From: Robertmurraya andreesenii
GTDB lineage: Bacteria > Bacillota > Bacilli > Bacillales > Cytobacillaceae
Assembly (NCBI RefSeq): GCF_030813005.1
Contig: NZ_JAUSTU010000006.1
Coordinates: 124,001 to 188,000 of the forward strand
Reading direction: 5' to 3'
Length of the DNA: 64,000 nt
In this document: one piece after another, positions 1 through 7,791 of the stretch
Layout of the letters: each line of letters starts with the position of its first letter
How positions within the stretch are numbered: the stretch's first letter is position 1
Program-made: the position numbers and the translations under genes
Notes under the pieces: model-generated
The model's input: only the letters and a program-made list of their open reading frames with translations
Database searches by the model: none
Told to the model about the DNA's origin: nothing

Positions 1-1290
1 GGTGCTGCTGATGCAGGATCAGGTGTGGCAGCCATTCTTGAAACCATAAGGGCATTAAGGGAATCTACTCCGTTAAAAAATGATATGATCATTCTGATTT
101 CTGATGGAGAAGAAATTGGTCTTTTAGGTGCACAAGCATTTGTTAAAAAACATCCATGGGCTGAGGAAGTTGATCTTGTTTTAAATTTTGAGGCAAGAGG
201 AAGCAGTGGTCCATCAGTATTGTTTGAGATGAACGAGCAAAATGAGAGATTGGTAGCAGAGTTTGCAAAGGGAGCTTCAAATCCTATCACCCATTCATTT
301 ATTAGTGATTTGTATAAGGCGATGCCAAATGACACAGATCTTTCGATATATAAGCCCACGGGAATGTATGGATTAAATTTTGGTTTTTTCGACAGCATCT
401 ACAGCTATCATACACAAGAGGACACGGTGGAACAGCTAAATTTGAAAAGCCTCCAGCACCACGGAGAAAATATGCTAGATCTTGTTCGACATTTTGGGAA
501 TATGGAGTTAATAGCACAGGAGGACGGGGAGAGCCTATATTTTAATCTGATTGGAAAAAAGGTCGTAAGCTATAGTGAAAAGCTTGTGCTACCTCTTATG
601 TTTTTAGCGGTGATTTTTTATACTTTAACATTTCTTCAGGGGTACTTACGAAAAAGTCTGACATTAACAGGGAGCAGCCTAGGGCTTTTTATATTTTTAT
701 TTATTTTTGGCATAGCCTATTTTTTCGGAAAAGGCATAGTAACCGTTATATCTTTGATAACAGGAGTGGATGTATGGACTCTTAGTGCCCATCCCAGCAT
801 CAGTAATCCTGTGTTTACGAGTATGATATTTCTTATGTTTGGGCTCATCTTAATTTTGTATAATTTTGCTTCAAAAAGAATTGATGTGAAAGACATAACT
901 ATGGGTGGATTTTGCGTCTGGCTTATTTTGGTATGTTTGAGCAGCACCTTTCTCAAGGGCTCCAGCTATGCTTTTCTTTGGCCCTTCCTTTTTGGGCTTC
1001 TCTGCTTTAATATAATTCTATTTCTGAGAGGGGAGTACAGCTTTAGCAAAAAAATAATCTCTCTAATTTTGGCTATGATGCCACTAGTATTTGTTGCACC
1101 AATTATTTATTTGGTGTACACCTTACTAACTTTACGGTATTCCGGAATCCTAATGGTGATCATTTCCTTATTAATCGTTTTTTTTATTCCTATGATTCAT
1201 CAGATTCAAAAACGATATCTTATTATGTTTCCAAGCATATTAATCATGCTTGGATTTTTGGTTTTAATAGGGGCATATTTAAGGGCTTAA
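1..1290 (+). CDS. M28-family membrane metallopeptidase, 5' end outside the window
   Basis: Open from the first base in frame 1, so the start lies to the left. The visible part begins at a GAADAGSGVAA stretch that matches the zinc-Asp region of M28 aminopeptidases. It continues with SDGEEIGLLGA (catalytic Glu pair), NFEARGSSG (acidic zinc ligand) and YHTQEDT (zinc His). The second half, from about base 590, is a run of some seven to eight hydrophobic segments, so the enzyme is a peptidase domain followed by a polytopic membrane domain, as in vacuolar-type membrane M28 proteases. It probably removes N-terminal residues from peptides at the membrane surface. The substrate is unknown. The stop is 27 bases before the next start, which suggests cotranscription with the ATP-grasp gene. 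Confidence 0.85.
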   Translation, partial: GAADAGSGVAAILETIRALRESTPLKNDMIILISDGEEIGLLGAQAFVKKHPWAEEVDLVLNFEARGSSGPSVLFEMNEQNERLVAEFAKGASNPITHSFISDLYKAMPNDTDLSIYKPTGMYGLNFGFFDSIYSYHTQEDTVEQLNLKSLQHHGENMLDLVRHFGNMELIAQEDGESLYFNLIGKKVVSYSEKLVLPLMFLAVIFYTLTFLQGYLRKSLTLTGSSLGLFIFLFIFGIAYFFGKGIVTVISLITGVDVWTLSAHPSISNPVFTSMIFLMFGLILILYNFASKRIDVKDITMGGFCVWLILVCLSSTFLKGSSYAFLWPFLFGLLCFNIILFLRGEYSFSKKIISLILAMMPLVFVAPIIYLVYTLLTLRYSGILMVIISLLIVFFIPMIHQIQKRYLIMFPSILIMLGFLVLIGAYLRA

Positions 1291-1317
1291 ATTAAGTTTT
1301 TGAAAAAGGAGAAACAC

Positions 1318-2271
1318 ATGAATATTTTAATATGCAGTGTGGGGCGTAGGGTAAAATTGGTTGAGTATTTTCGAAAAGAGCTTAACCAAATAAATGGAAT
1401 GGTTGTAGCTGTAGATTGTGATCCAACTGCGCCAGCATTATATCATGCAGATGCTTATGAAATTGTACCGCGTATCGATCATCAAGAGTATATCAGCCAT
1501 ATCAAATATCATTGTCATAAATATCAAATTAATGCTGTACTATCCTTAATTGATCCAGAGCTTTCATTACTGGCAGGCTTTAAGGATGAATTTGCTCAGG
1601 ATGGTATTGAGGTAATTGTTTCAGAGAAAAAAATCGTGGATATTTGTTTCGATAAATATCAAACATATGAGTTTTTAAGAAAGCGAGAAATCCCAGCAGT
1701 TCCAACCTATGTGAACCTAAATGAGGTTATGAATGCAATTAAAATAAGAGAGCTGCAATTTCCCCTTATCGTGAAGCCACGGAAAGGCAGTGCAAGCATA
1801 GGTATTAGCATGGTTACTAGCCTAAAGCAACTTGAGGAATATAGGAATGAGGAAATGGTTATCCAGCCATTTATTAATGGGGAGGAATATGGCGTGGATT
1901 GCTATATCGATCTAATCACAAATAAACCTTCAAATATCTTTATGAAAAGAAAAATAAAGATGAGAGCTGGAGAAACAGACAAATCCATATCAGTTAAGGA
2001 TCCAGAACTCAAAGCATTGGTTGGAAAACTAATCGATGTCCTTAATCCTTCAGGTCCTATTGATATTGACTGCTTCAAGAAGGAGGATAAATATATTATC
2101 TCCGAGATTAATCCAAGATTTGGCGGGGGATATCTTCATGCTCATGAAATGGGTCAGAATTTTGTTAAGAACATTATTAATAATCTAAGCGGAAGAGCAA
2201 ACACTGAAAATAGTCCAGACTATAAAGAGGGAACAACACTTGTTAAATATGACAATTATTTAGTTCTGTAA
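1318..2271 (+). CDS. ATP-grasp enzyme (carbamoyl-phosphate-synthase-like ligase)
   Basis: A 317-residue protein starting at ATG 1318, chosen because AAAGGAG lies at 1305-1311; a TTG at 1300 in frame has no such site. The N-terminus MNILICSVGRR is the Rossmann-like pre-ATP-grasp domain. FPLIVKPRKGSASIG carries the ATP-binding Lys and glycine loop, and EINPRFGGGY is the metal-binding Glu/Asn motif near the C-terminus. The family joins a carboxylate to an amine or thiol by way of an acyl-phosphate, and single-domain members like this are often found in surface-polysaccharide or peptide-ligation clusters. The two downstream acyltransferases fit a surface-modification role (inference). The exact substrate cannot be read from the sequence. 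Confidence 0.8.
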   Translation: MNILICSVGRRVKLVEYFRKELNQINGMVVAVDCDPTAPALYHADAYEIVPRIDHQEYISHIKYHCHKYQINAVLSLIDPELSLLAGFKDEFAQDGIEVIVSEKKIVDICFDKYQTYEFLRKREIPAVPTYVNLNEVMNAIKIRELQFPLIVKPRKGSASIGISMVTSLKQLEEYRNEEMVIQPFINGEEYGVDCYIDLITNKPSNIFMKRKIKMRAGETDKSISVKDPELKALVGKLIDVLNPSGPIDIDCFKKEDKYIISEINPRFGGGYLHAHEMGQNFVKNIINNLSGRANTENSPDYKEGTTLVKYDNYLVL

Positions 2272-2299
2272 AAAATCTGACTTGAAAGGACGCTTTCGA

Positions 2300-3373
2300 A
2301 TGCGGAAACAGCTGAATTTAATACAATTTTCGAGGGTAATAGTGCCGCTATTTGTCATGCTATTACATGCCGATGCATTTATGGTCAATTATTTTGGAAA
2401 TGGATTTCCCTTTTTATTAAATGTCCAAAAGTCCGGCGGAGTGTATTACTTTTTCGCTCTATCAGGATTTATGATGTATTACTTATATCATAAGGACTTT
2501 GGCAATCCAAGGATTATTTCAAAATTCTTATATGGCAGATGGATAAGGATATACCCATTTTACTGGATTTTGACTCTCAGTGTTTTACCCTTTACTTCAA
2601 TCCTTTTAGGCTTAGGCACTGGGCAAAATAAAGAAATGGGGACTATTATTACATCTCTTCTTTTAATGCCGTATGAAATTGAGCCAATATTACCACCGGC
2701 TTGGTCACTTGTATATACCGTATTTTATTACTTAATGTTCTCCCTACTGTTCTTAACTCATAGATTGTTTTCAAAAGCCCTGCTATTTGTATGGGGCTTT
2801 TTTTCATTATTATTCGGCCTTCAGATTTTATCTAGTTCTGTTTTTATTGTAAATTTCTTATTTAATTTCAACAATCTTATCTTTCTGTCCGGTATTATCT
2901 GTGGATATATGGTTACACAATTTCGATTTCCTACTTCTCTATCCGTCTTATCTGTCATTTTCGGAATACTTGGGTTTCCTTTATCTTGGCTAAACACTCA
3001 ATATGGTTATGTAAATATCGATCTTCAGTATAGTACTACTTTTTCTTCCATTATTTTGATATTAGGATTTGCATCCATAGATTTACAGAAGGAGATTAAG
3101 CTTCCAAGGCTTGCTCATTTTCTCGGGAATGCATCTTTCTCCATTTACTTAACGCAATTTTCGTGTATGTCTCTTATTAGTAATCTATTTGGTTCTTCTC
3201 CAATTCGGGAATTACCGAACATTTTACTCGCTTCCATTTTGATATTATCATCCATAATAATCGGTTCCATGTTTCATGTATTGATCGAGAAACCGATTCA
3301 CTCAGCTCTGAAAAAACTGCAAGCAAAAAGACAATTAATGACTTCACAATTAGATCCCCAAGTGAAAGGATAG
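2300..3373 (+). CDS. Acyltransferase family 3 membrane protein, copy 1
   Basis: A 357-residue polytopic protein of the OafA/YrhL acyltransferase-3 family, which transfers O-acyl groups (usually acetyl) to cell-surface sugars across the membrane. ATG 2300 is chosen because GAAAGGA lies 9-10 bases upstream and the next gene starts with nearly the same residues (MRKQLNLIQFSR). The family catalytic His is probably the one in VMLLHADAF near residue 22. YFFALSGFMMYYLY and GRWIRIYPFYWI are the other conserved blocks, followed by about nine hydrophobic helices. It is followed after 7 bases by a paralogue with the same layout, so the two arose by tandem duplication. The acceptor is unknown. Confidence 0.88.
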   Translation: MRKQLNLIQFSRVIVPLFVMLLHADAFMVNYFGNGFPFLLNVQKSGGVYYFFALSGFMMYYLYHKDFGNPRIISKFLYGRWIRIYPFYWILTLSVLPFTSILLGLGTGQNKEMGTIITSLLLMPYEIEPILPPAWSLVYTVFYYLMFSLLFLTHRLFSKALLFVWGFFSLLFGLQILSSSVFIVNFLFNFNNLIFLSGIICGYMVTQFRFPTSLSVLSVIFGILGFPLSWLNTQYGYVNIDLQYSTTFSSIILILGFASIDLQKEIKLPRLAHFLGNASFSIYLTQFSCMSLISNLFGSSPIRELPNILLASILILSSIIIGSMFHVLIEKPIHSALKKLQAKRQLMTSQLDPQVKG

Positions 3374-3380
3374 GTCTCTT

Positions 3381-4448
3381 ATGAGAAAGCAATTAAACTT
3401 AATCCAGTTCTCTAGAGCGTTAGTGCCGCTATTTGTGATTTTATTACATGCAAAAGCTTTTATGGCTACCTACTTCCATTACGATTTCTTACATTTGCCA
3501 CATGTTGCACGTTCTGGTGGAGTGTACTACTTTTTTGCCCTTTCAGGCTTTATGGTCTACTACCTATACCATAAGGATTTTGGAAATCAAGGAAAAGTTA
3601 AGGATTACTTATACAAGAGATTCATACGTATTTATCCGTTTTATTGGATATTAACCCTTTGTATTTTGCCTGTGTATTTTATCTTTCCAAGCTTAGGTTC
3701 AGGAAATGAGAGGCACATCGGTCATATCATCGCTTCGTTTCTCCTTTATCCAGATGATGAATATCCAATATTAAGTGTGGCTTGGTCCTTATCGCATACG
3801 GTTTTTTTCTATTTAATTATTTCCCTATCTTTCTTTGAAAAAAAATTTGTATCAGTATTTATTCCGGCTGTATGGGGATTTCTTTCATTACTCTTTAGCA
3901 TAGAAGTGCTAAAGAGTTCGCATTATTTCATCAACTTCTTATTTAGTTTTAATAATTTGATCTTTTTATTAGGAGTTGCTTGTGCCTATTTGGTTACAAA
4001 AATACCAATTCAAATGGGTATATCAAAGGTGATGATTTTTACGGGATTAATCGGTTTCCCGCTATCATGGATAAATGAAGAATTTGGTTATTTTAATATA
4101 GACTTGCAAATAACAACAACCATATCTTCAATCTTTTTACTTATTGGGTTTTCTTCCATTGATCTACAGAGAGAAATTACAATACCAAAAATGGCCAAAT
4201 TTCTAGGAGATGCCTCATTTTCCATTTATTTAACACATTTCACGTGTATGTCAGCATTAAGCATTATCCTTAGTTCTATGACAATCCTGAAAATCCCTAA
4301 TTTTTTGCTGGCCATTTTATTGATCGTCTTTTCGATTATTTTTGGTTCAATTATTCATGTCCTATTGGAAAAACCACTAAATAGGAAATTAAGAAATCTA
4401 TATAATAGAAAAAAAGGATTTCCTTTCAGATGGAAACCTAGTGCCTAA
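3381..4448 (+). CDS. Acyltransferase family 3 membrane protein, copy 2
   Basis: A 355-residue paralogue of the preceding gene. It shares the start MRKQLNLIQFSR, the His-containing VILLHAKAF, the YFFALSGFM block, RIYPFYWILTL and the C-terminal LEKP segment. The ribosome site AAAGGA (3365-3370) lies inside the last codons of copy 1, so the two are translationally close. The copies differ through most of the loops, so they may have different donors or acceptors. Together with the upstream ATP-grasp gene they look like a surface-glycan modification unit (inference from context). No glycosyltransferase is visible in the window. Confidence 0.88.
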   Translation: MRKQLNLIQFSRALVPLFVILLHAKAFMATYFHYDFLHLPHVARSGGVYYFFALSGFMVYYLYHKDFGNQGKVKDYLYKRFIRIYPFYWILTLCILPVYFIFPSLGSGNERHIGHIIASFLLYPDDEYPILSVAWSLSHTVFFYLIISLSFFEKKFVSVFIPAVWGFLSLLFSIEVLKSSHYFINFLFSFNNLIFLLGVACAYLVTKIPIQMGISKVMIFTGLIGFPLSWINEEFGYFNIDLQITTTISSIFLLIGFSSIDLQREITIPKMAKFLGDASFSIYLTHFTCMSALSIILSSMTILKIPNFLLAILLIVFSIIFGSIIHVLLEKPLNRKLRNLYNRKKGFPFRWKPSA

Positions 4449-4471
4449 AATCAAGGAGAGAACGTAACATT

Positions 4472-5446
4472 GTGAAAATTCCAATCAGAAAAAAATTATT
4501 CCTTCTCATCGGAATGGTCTTTACCGTTTGTATTATCCTATTAAGCATCTACACCATCCACGACAACAACCGCATCATCACCGTCCAAGAAACCATTTCA
4601 ATCAATAGTCTGCCGGAAGAATTCGATGGCTTCACGATCCTGCAAATCACGGATCTTCATGAAAGGAAGTTTGGGGATCATCAGGAAAAATTGCTGGAAG
4701 CCATTAATTCGGTTGATTATGATGCTATCGTTTTTACTGGAGATTTGCTTGATGATCCGAAAAGTACAAATTATGAACCAGTTTATACATTATTGGAGGG
4801 GATCGACAACAAGGAGATTGCCTTTTTTGTTCCTGGGAATACGGATCCGGAAAGCTATATTCTTGGCTCGGATTATCCGAAGGAAAAGGATGATTTTGTT
4901 AAGGGATTGGAGGAAAGAGGAGTTCAGCTACTGGATTCCGTCCAAACAGTAAAACGAGATGATGCTGCATTATATTTTACCTATTTTGAGAACTCAATTC
5001 GGACCAAAGTTGATCAAGGACGAAGCAAGATTAAAATTGGCCCTAAGCAACAGCAGCTTTTACAAAAATTATCCACATTGAACACCTTGACCGATTCAGA
5101 CGTCCTGATTGCTCTAAACCACTACCCTATTCCTGATGCAAAAATCGATGATCTAAAGGCTGATGAGAAATATACCTTTCACAACTATGATTTAATTATG
5201 GCAGGTCATTACCATGGCGGGCAAATTCGGTTGCCAATCATCGGTGCGCTATTCGTTCCTGATCCATATTACCCTTGGGGCGGTTTATTTCCTCCGCAGG
5301 ATCGGGTCAAAGGATTGTGGAACTATCAAAGAGTACAGCAATATGTAAGCACCGGCCTTGGGAGCAGTGATGCGATTTTCTTTTTGAAGTTCCGATTCTT
5401 GAATCCACCCGAAATAAATATGCTAACTTTAAGAAGTCAAAAATAA
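4472..5446 (+). CDS. Membrane-anchored metallophosphoesterase (YkuE/YaeI type)
   Basis: A 324-residue protein with one N-terminal transmembrane helix (about residues 9-28) and a calcineurin-like phosphoesterase domain facing outward. The start is GTG 4472 behind AAGGAG (4453-4458). Metal-binding motifs seen are ITDLH (D61, H63), FTGDLLDD (from about residue 88), NHYP and GHYHGGQ. The usual GNHD/GNHE motif reads GNTD (about residues 122-125), so the general-acid His is replaced by Thr. Relatives act on phospholipid head groups or UDP-diacylglucosamine-like phosphodiesters; the substrate here is unknown. It lies 23 bases after the acyltransferase pair, so it may belong to the same transcript. 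Confidence 0.85.
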   Translation: MKIPIRKKLFLLIGMVFTVCIILLSIYTIHDNNRIITVQETISINSLPEEFDGFTILQITDLHERKFGDHQEKLLEAINSVDYDAIVFTGDLLDDPKSTNYEPVYTLLEGIDNKEIAFFVPGNTDPESYILGSDYPKEKDDFVKGLEERGVQLLDSVQTVKRDDAALYFTYFENSIRTKVDQGRSKIKIGPKQQQLLQKLSTLNTLTDSDVLIALNHYPIPDAKIDDLKADEKYTFHNYDLIMAGHYHGGQIRLPIIGALFVPDPYYPWGGLFPPQDRVKGLWNYQRVQQYVSTGLGSSDAIFFLKFRFLNPPEINMLTLRSQK

Positions 5447-5519
5447 CTTAAATTAAACGCCTTCATAGACAATCTGAGAAATTTGAAGATTTGAACGGAC
5501 AGAAGCCAAATTGTGTCTT

Positions 5520-5548
5520 TTGTCAAACTCTCCTACTTATGATATAAT
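5520..5548 (+). promoter_or_regulatory. Sigma-A-type promoter upstream of yugI
   Basis: TTGTCA at 5520-5525 and TATAAT at 5543-5548, separated by 17 bases. Transcription would begin near 5555, about 200 bases before yugI. The rest of the 310-base gap holds the hairpin listed next and then no further recognisable signal until the ribosome site. Confidence 0.6.
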
Positions 5549-5603
5549 TTTTTATTGCGTATAAAGTGAACTTCCCTTAGTTAAATCATTCTTAAAAATT
5601 TGG

Positions 5604-5651
5604 GGGACAGACGTATAATCGAACGGTGATAAAAGTCTGCCCTATTTTTTT
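5604..5651 (+). terminator. Hairpin with T-tract in the yugI leader
   Basis: GGGACAGAC (5604-5612) pairs with GTCTGCCC (5635-5642) with one bulged A, followed by TA and seven T. It sits about 50 bases after the predicted start point and 105 bases before yugI, so it could end a short RNA of about 95 nt or act as an attenuator. The 22-base loop makes it a moderate rather than strong terminator. Confidence 0.45.
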
Positions 5652-5756
5652 CTCAAGTGTGGTTATGCTCTGTGGGTCCCCTATAAAAGGTTGCAGGGTA
5701 ATCGCCTAAGGAGTAGGGAAAAGTATAAAAAATAAATCATATTTAGGAGTGTTCTC

Positions 5757-6143
5757 ATGACAGAAAAAATCGAAGTAGGAAGTGTTATTGCAGGAAAGGT
5801 GACTGGTATACAGCCTTATGGTGCGTTTGTTGCAATTGGTGAAAATACTCAAGGTCTTGTTCATATTTCTGAAGTGACACATGGCTTTGTTAAGGATATC
5901 AATGAGCATTTAAAAGTTGGAGATGAAGTAACAGTTAAGGTGTTATCTATTGATGAGGAAGCAGGAAAAATTGGCCTATCCATTCGTGCGACTCAAGAAG
6001 CACCTGTACGTACAGAAGCTCCAAAGGCAAAAAAACCACGCAAGCGTCAAGCAGCAGTAGCATTCAAGCAGGAAGAAACTCCGCAAGGCTTCAATACACT
6101 TAAAGATAAGCTTCAAGAATGGATTGAACAATCTCAAAGATAA
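5757..6143 (+). CDS. yugI: S1-domain RNA-binding general stress protein 13 (YugI)
   Basis: A 128-residue protein closely resembling B. subtilis YugI/GSP13. The S1 RNA-binding domain covers residues 5-75 (GSVIAGKVTGIQPYGAFVAI, HISEVTHGFVKDINEHL, GDEVTVKVLSID). A basic linker rich in Lys, Pro and Ala (about 82-103) follows, then the conserved tail GFNTLKDKLQEWIE. In B. subtilis the protein is ribosome-associated and stress-induced. ATG follows TAGGAG at 5742-5747. A strong bidirectional terminator follows at once, so it is probably monocistronic. Its position next to yugJ and pgi (with the roc genes between) partly keeps the B. subtilis yug order. Confidence 0.93.
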   Translation: MTEKIEVGSVIAGKVTGIQPYGAFVAIGENTQGLVHISEVTHGFVKDINEHLKVGDEVTVKVLSIDEEAGKIGLSIRATQEAPVRTEAPKAKKPRKRQAAVAFKQEETPQGFNTLKDKLQEWIEQSQR

Positions 6144-6149
6144 GAATGG

Positions 6150-6183
6150 AAAACCGGGTGGAAAATTTGCTGCCCGGTTTTTT
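6150..6183 (+). terminator. Bidirectional terminator between yugI and rocR
   Basis: AAAACCGGG pairs with CCCGGTTTT around a 14-base loop and is followed by TT. The A-run on the left gives a matching T-run on the other strand, so it can serve both yugI (+) and rocR (-), which converge here. Confidence 0.85.
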
Positions 6184-6227
6184 CGATCAAAAAGGCTGGA
6201 AATACTGCTTTCGCAAAAATCCTCAAC

Positions 6228-7610
6228 TTACCGCAAATCAGCTCGAATATTGTATTTCCGCAAGCGATATTGCAGGTTTTGTCGACTCATTCCTAATGAT
6301 TTGGCTGTTCTTGTAATATTCCCATCATGCTGCCCCAAGCTTCTTTTCAAAAAAACGATTTCGGCTTCTCGAAGGAAAGCATCAAGTGATTTTCCTTCTT
6401 CTTTCGCTGCGCCTAAGTTCATTTCCTCTTTGCGAAATTGCGGCCTTTGTCGCAGATGGATAGGGAGATGGGATGAGGTGATGAACTCCTCTTGGTCAAT
6501 TAGATTCATTGCTCCTTCAATTATATGCTCTAGCTCCCTAACATTTCCTGGCCAGTCATATTCCATTAATCTTAACATGAGCCCCTTTTCCATTCCTGCA
6601 ACATTCATCCGAAACAAGTGATTGTATTTTTTTATAAAAAAGTGAATGAGCTCTTCGATATCATCCTTTCTTTCTCGTAAAGGGGGAATGAAGAGCGAAA
6701 CAACACTTAGTCGATAGAATAGATCCTTTCGCAGTCTTCCAGTAGTAATGGCATCGATCGGGTCCTCGTTAATCGTAGCGATGATGCGTACATCGACAGG
6801 GACATCCTTTGTATCCCCAATTCTGCGGACGGTTCTCTCCTGGATGACACGCAAAAGCTTTGCTTGCAGCGAAGAATCAAGCGAATTGATTTCATCAAGG
6901 AGCAATGTACCGCCATTGGCCTGTTCAAATAAGCCAGGTCGATCGACTGCGCCTGTAAAAGCCCCTTTTTTGGTTCCGAAGAGGATTCCTTCCATTAATG
7001 TATCTGGGATGGCGGCACAATTTTGAGAGAGATAGGGCTTTGAGGAGCGACTGCTGCCGTTGTGAATGCTTTGAGCAAAGAGCTCCTTTCCTGTTCCGGT
7101 TTCACCGATAATGAGAATGGAGGAATTGGTCCTTGTCGCTCGCTTACTTGCTTCAATAACCTCTAAGAGTGCATCATTCCGCCCAATGATACTATCAAAG
7201 GTATACCTCGTATCTCCTTTTAAGATGTTATCTCGAATCATTTTTTCAATCTTTGTAACATCGCGGGCAATTTCCATCGCCCCGATTAGTGCACCGTCCT
7301 TGTCGATCGGGAAGGTATTATTAATTGTCGTAATTTCTTGGCCCCTATTATTAAAATACGATTGGCGCACATTGGAGATTTTTGTTCCTCTTTTCAGTAC
7401 CCTGAGCAGCGTGCTATCTCCATTTTTATGGAAAGAGAAGACCTCGCGAATGTTTTTTCCAAGAACATCCTCTATCTTCATCTCCTCAATTTCACCCATT
7501 TTTCGATTATAAAAAATCGTCATTCCATTGGAGTCGACGACATGTACACCAACATCGATCGAATCAAGGATTTTTTCAAATATGATATCCTTTAGATTAT
7601 TAGCTTCCAT
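6228..7610 (-). CDS. rocR: Sigma-54-dependent activator RocR
   Basis: A 460-residue enhancer-binding protein. The N-terminal PAS sensor (about 10-115) is very close to B. subtilis RocR (GVHVVDSNGMTIFYN, SYFNNRGQEITTIN). The AAA+ domain has Walker A GETGTGKE (169-176), the sigma-54 contact loop GAFTGA (216-221) and Walker B GGTLLLDEIN (233-242). The C-terminal Fis-type helix-turn-helix is NITRTAKSLGMSRQNLQYRL. RocR senses ornithine/citrulline and activates arginine degradation genes at -24/-12 promoters. Here it is divergent from rocAD and the shared gap holds exactly such a promoter plus two palindromes, so its target is clear. Length matches the family. Confidence 0.95.
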   Translation of the reverse strand: MEANNLKDIIFEKILDSIDVGVHVVDSNGMTIFYNRKMGEIEEMKIEDVLGKNIREVFSFHKNGDSTLLRVLKRGTKISNVRQSYFNNRGQEITTINNTFPIDKDGALIGAMEIARDVTKIEKMIRDNILKGDTRYTFDSIIGRNDALLEVIEASKRATRTNSSILIIGETGTGKELFAQSIHNGSSRSSKPYLSQNCAAIPDTLMEGILFGTKKGAFTGAVDRPGLFEQANGGTLLLDEINSLDSSLQAKLLRVIQERTVRRIGDTKDVPVDVRIIATINEDPIDAITTGRLRKDLFYRLSVVSLFIPPLRERKDDIEELIHFFIKKYNHLFRMNVAGMEKGLMLRLMEYDWPGNVRELEHIIEGAMNLIDQEEFITSSHLPIHLRQRPQFRKEEMNLGAAKEEGKSLDAFLREAEIVFLKRSLGQHDGNITRTAKSLGMSRQNLQYRLRKYNIRADLR

Positions 7611-7645
7611 AATATCTCCCTACTTTCATTCTCCATTTTAGCTAG

Positions 7646-7662
7646 TGCAAGGTTTTTTTGCA
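7646..7662. promoter_or_regulatory. Candidate RocR upstream activating site 1
   Basis: TGCAAGGTTTTTTTGCA: 5-base inverted arms TGCAA/TTGCA in a 17-base unit. It lies about 80 bases upstream of the sigma-54 promoter, where an enhancer-binding protein would sit. Its centre is about 33 bases (three helical turns) from the second site. Confidence 0.55.
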
Positions 7663-7679
7663 AAAGATTGCCTAGAAGG

Positions 7680-7694
7680 GCAAAATTATTTTGC
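7680..7694. promoter_or_regulatory. Candidate RocR upstream activating site 2
   Basis: GCAAAATTATTTTGC is a perfect palindrome with 7-base arms about one central base. It shares the GCAAAA/TTTTGC half-site character of the first site and is in phase with it on the helix. Its role in RocR binding is inferred from position and symmetry. Confidence 0.6.
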
Positions 7695-7734
7695 TCTATT
7701 AAACAAAAATACCATCTACAACAGCCTTTTGAAA

Positions 7735-7752
7735 TTGGCATAATTCTTGCAT
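7735..7752 (+). promoter_or_regulatory. Sigma-54 (-24/-12) promoter of rocA
   Basis: TTGGCATAATTCTTGCAT: the invariant GG (7737-7738) and GC (7749-7750) are exactly 10 bases apart, as SigL/sigma-54 requires. It lies 40 bases before rocA and downstream of the two RocR-like palindromes. Confidence 0.88.
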
Positions 7753-7791
7753 ATCTAATCAATGAATGATTTTAAAAAAGGGGGATAAAAC

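Noticed and set aside
5600..5645. GGGGACAGAC as an insertion-sequence end
   Set aside because: Similar strings occur at ends of some Bacillus elements, but no transposase, partner end or target duplication is visible; it is better explained as a hairpin stem.
6748..7512. Two long plus-strand frames opposite rocR
   Set aside because: Shadow frames of the conserved AAA+ and PAS domains.
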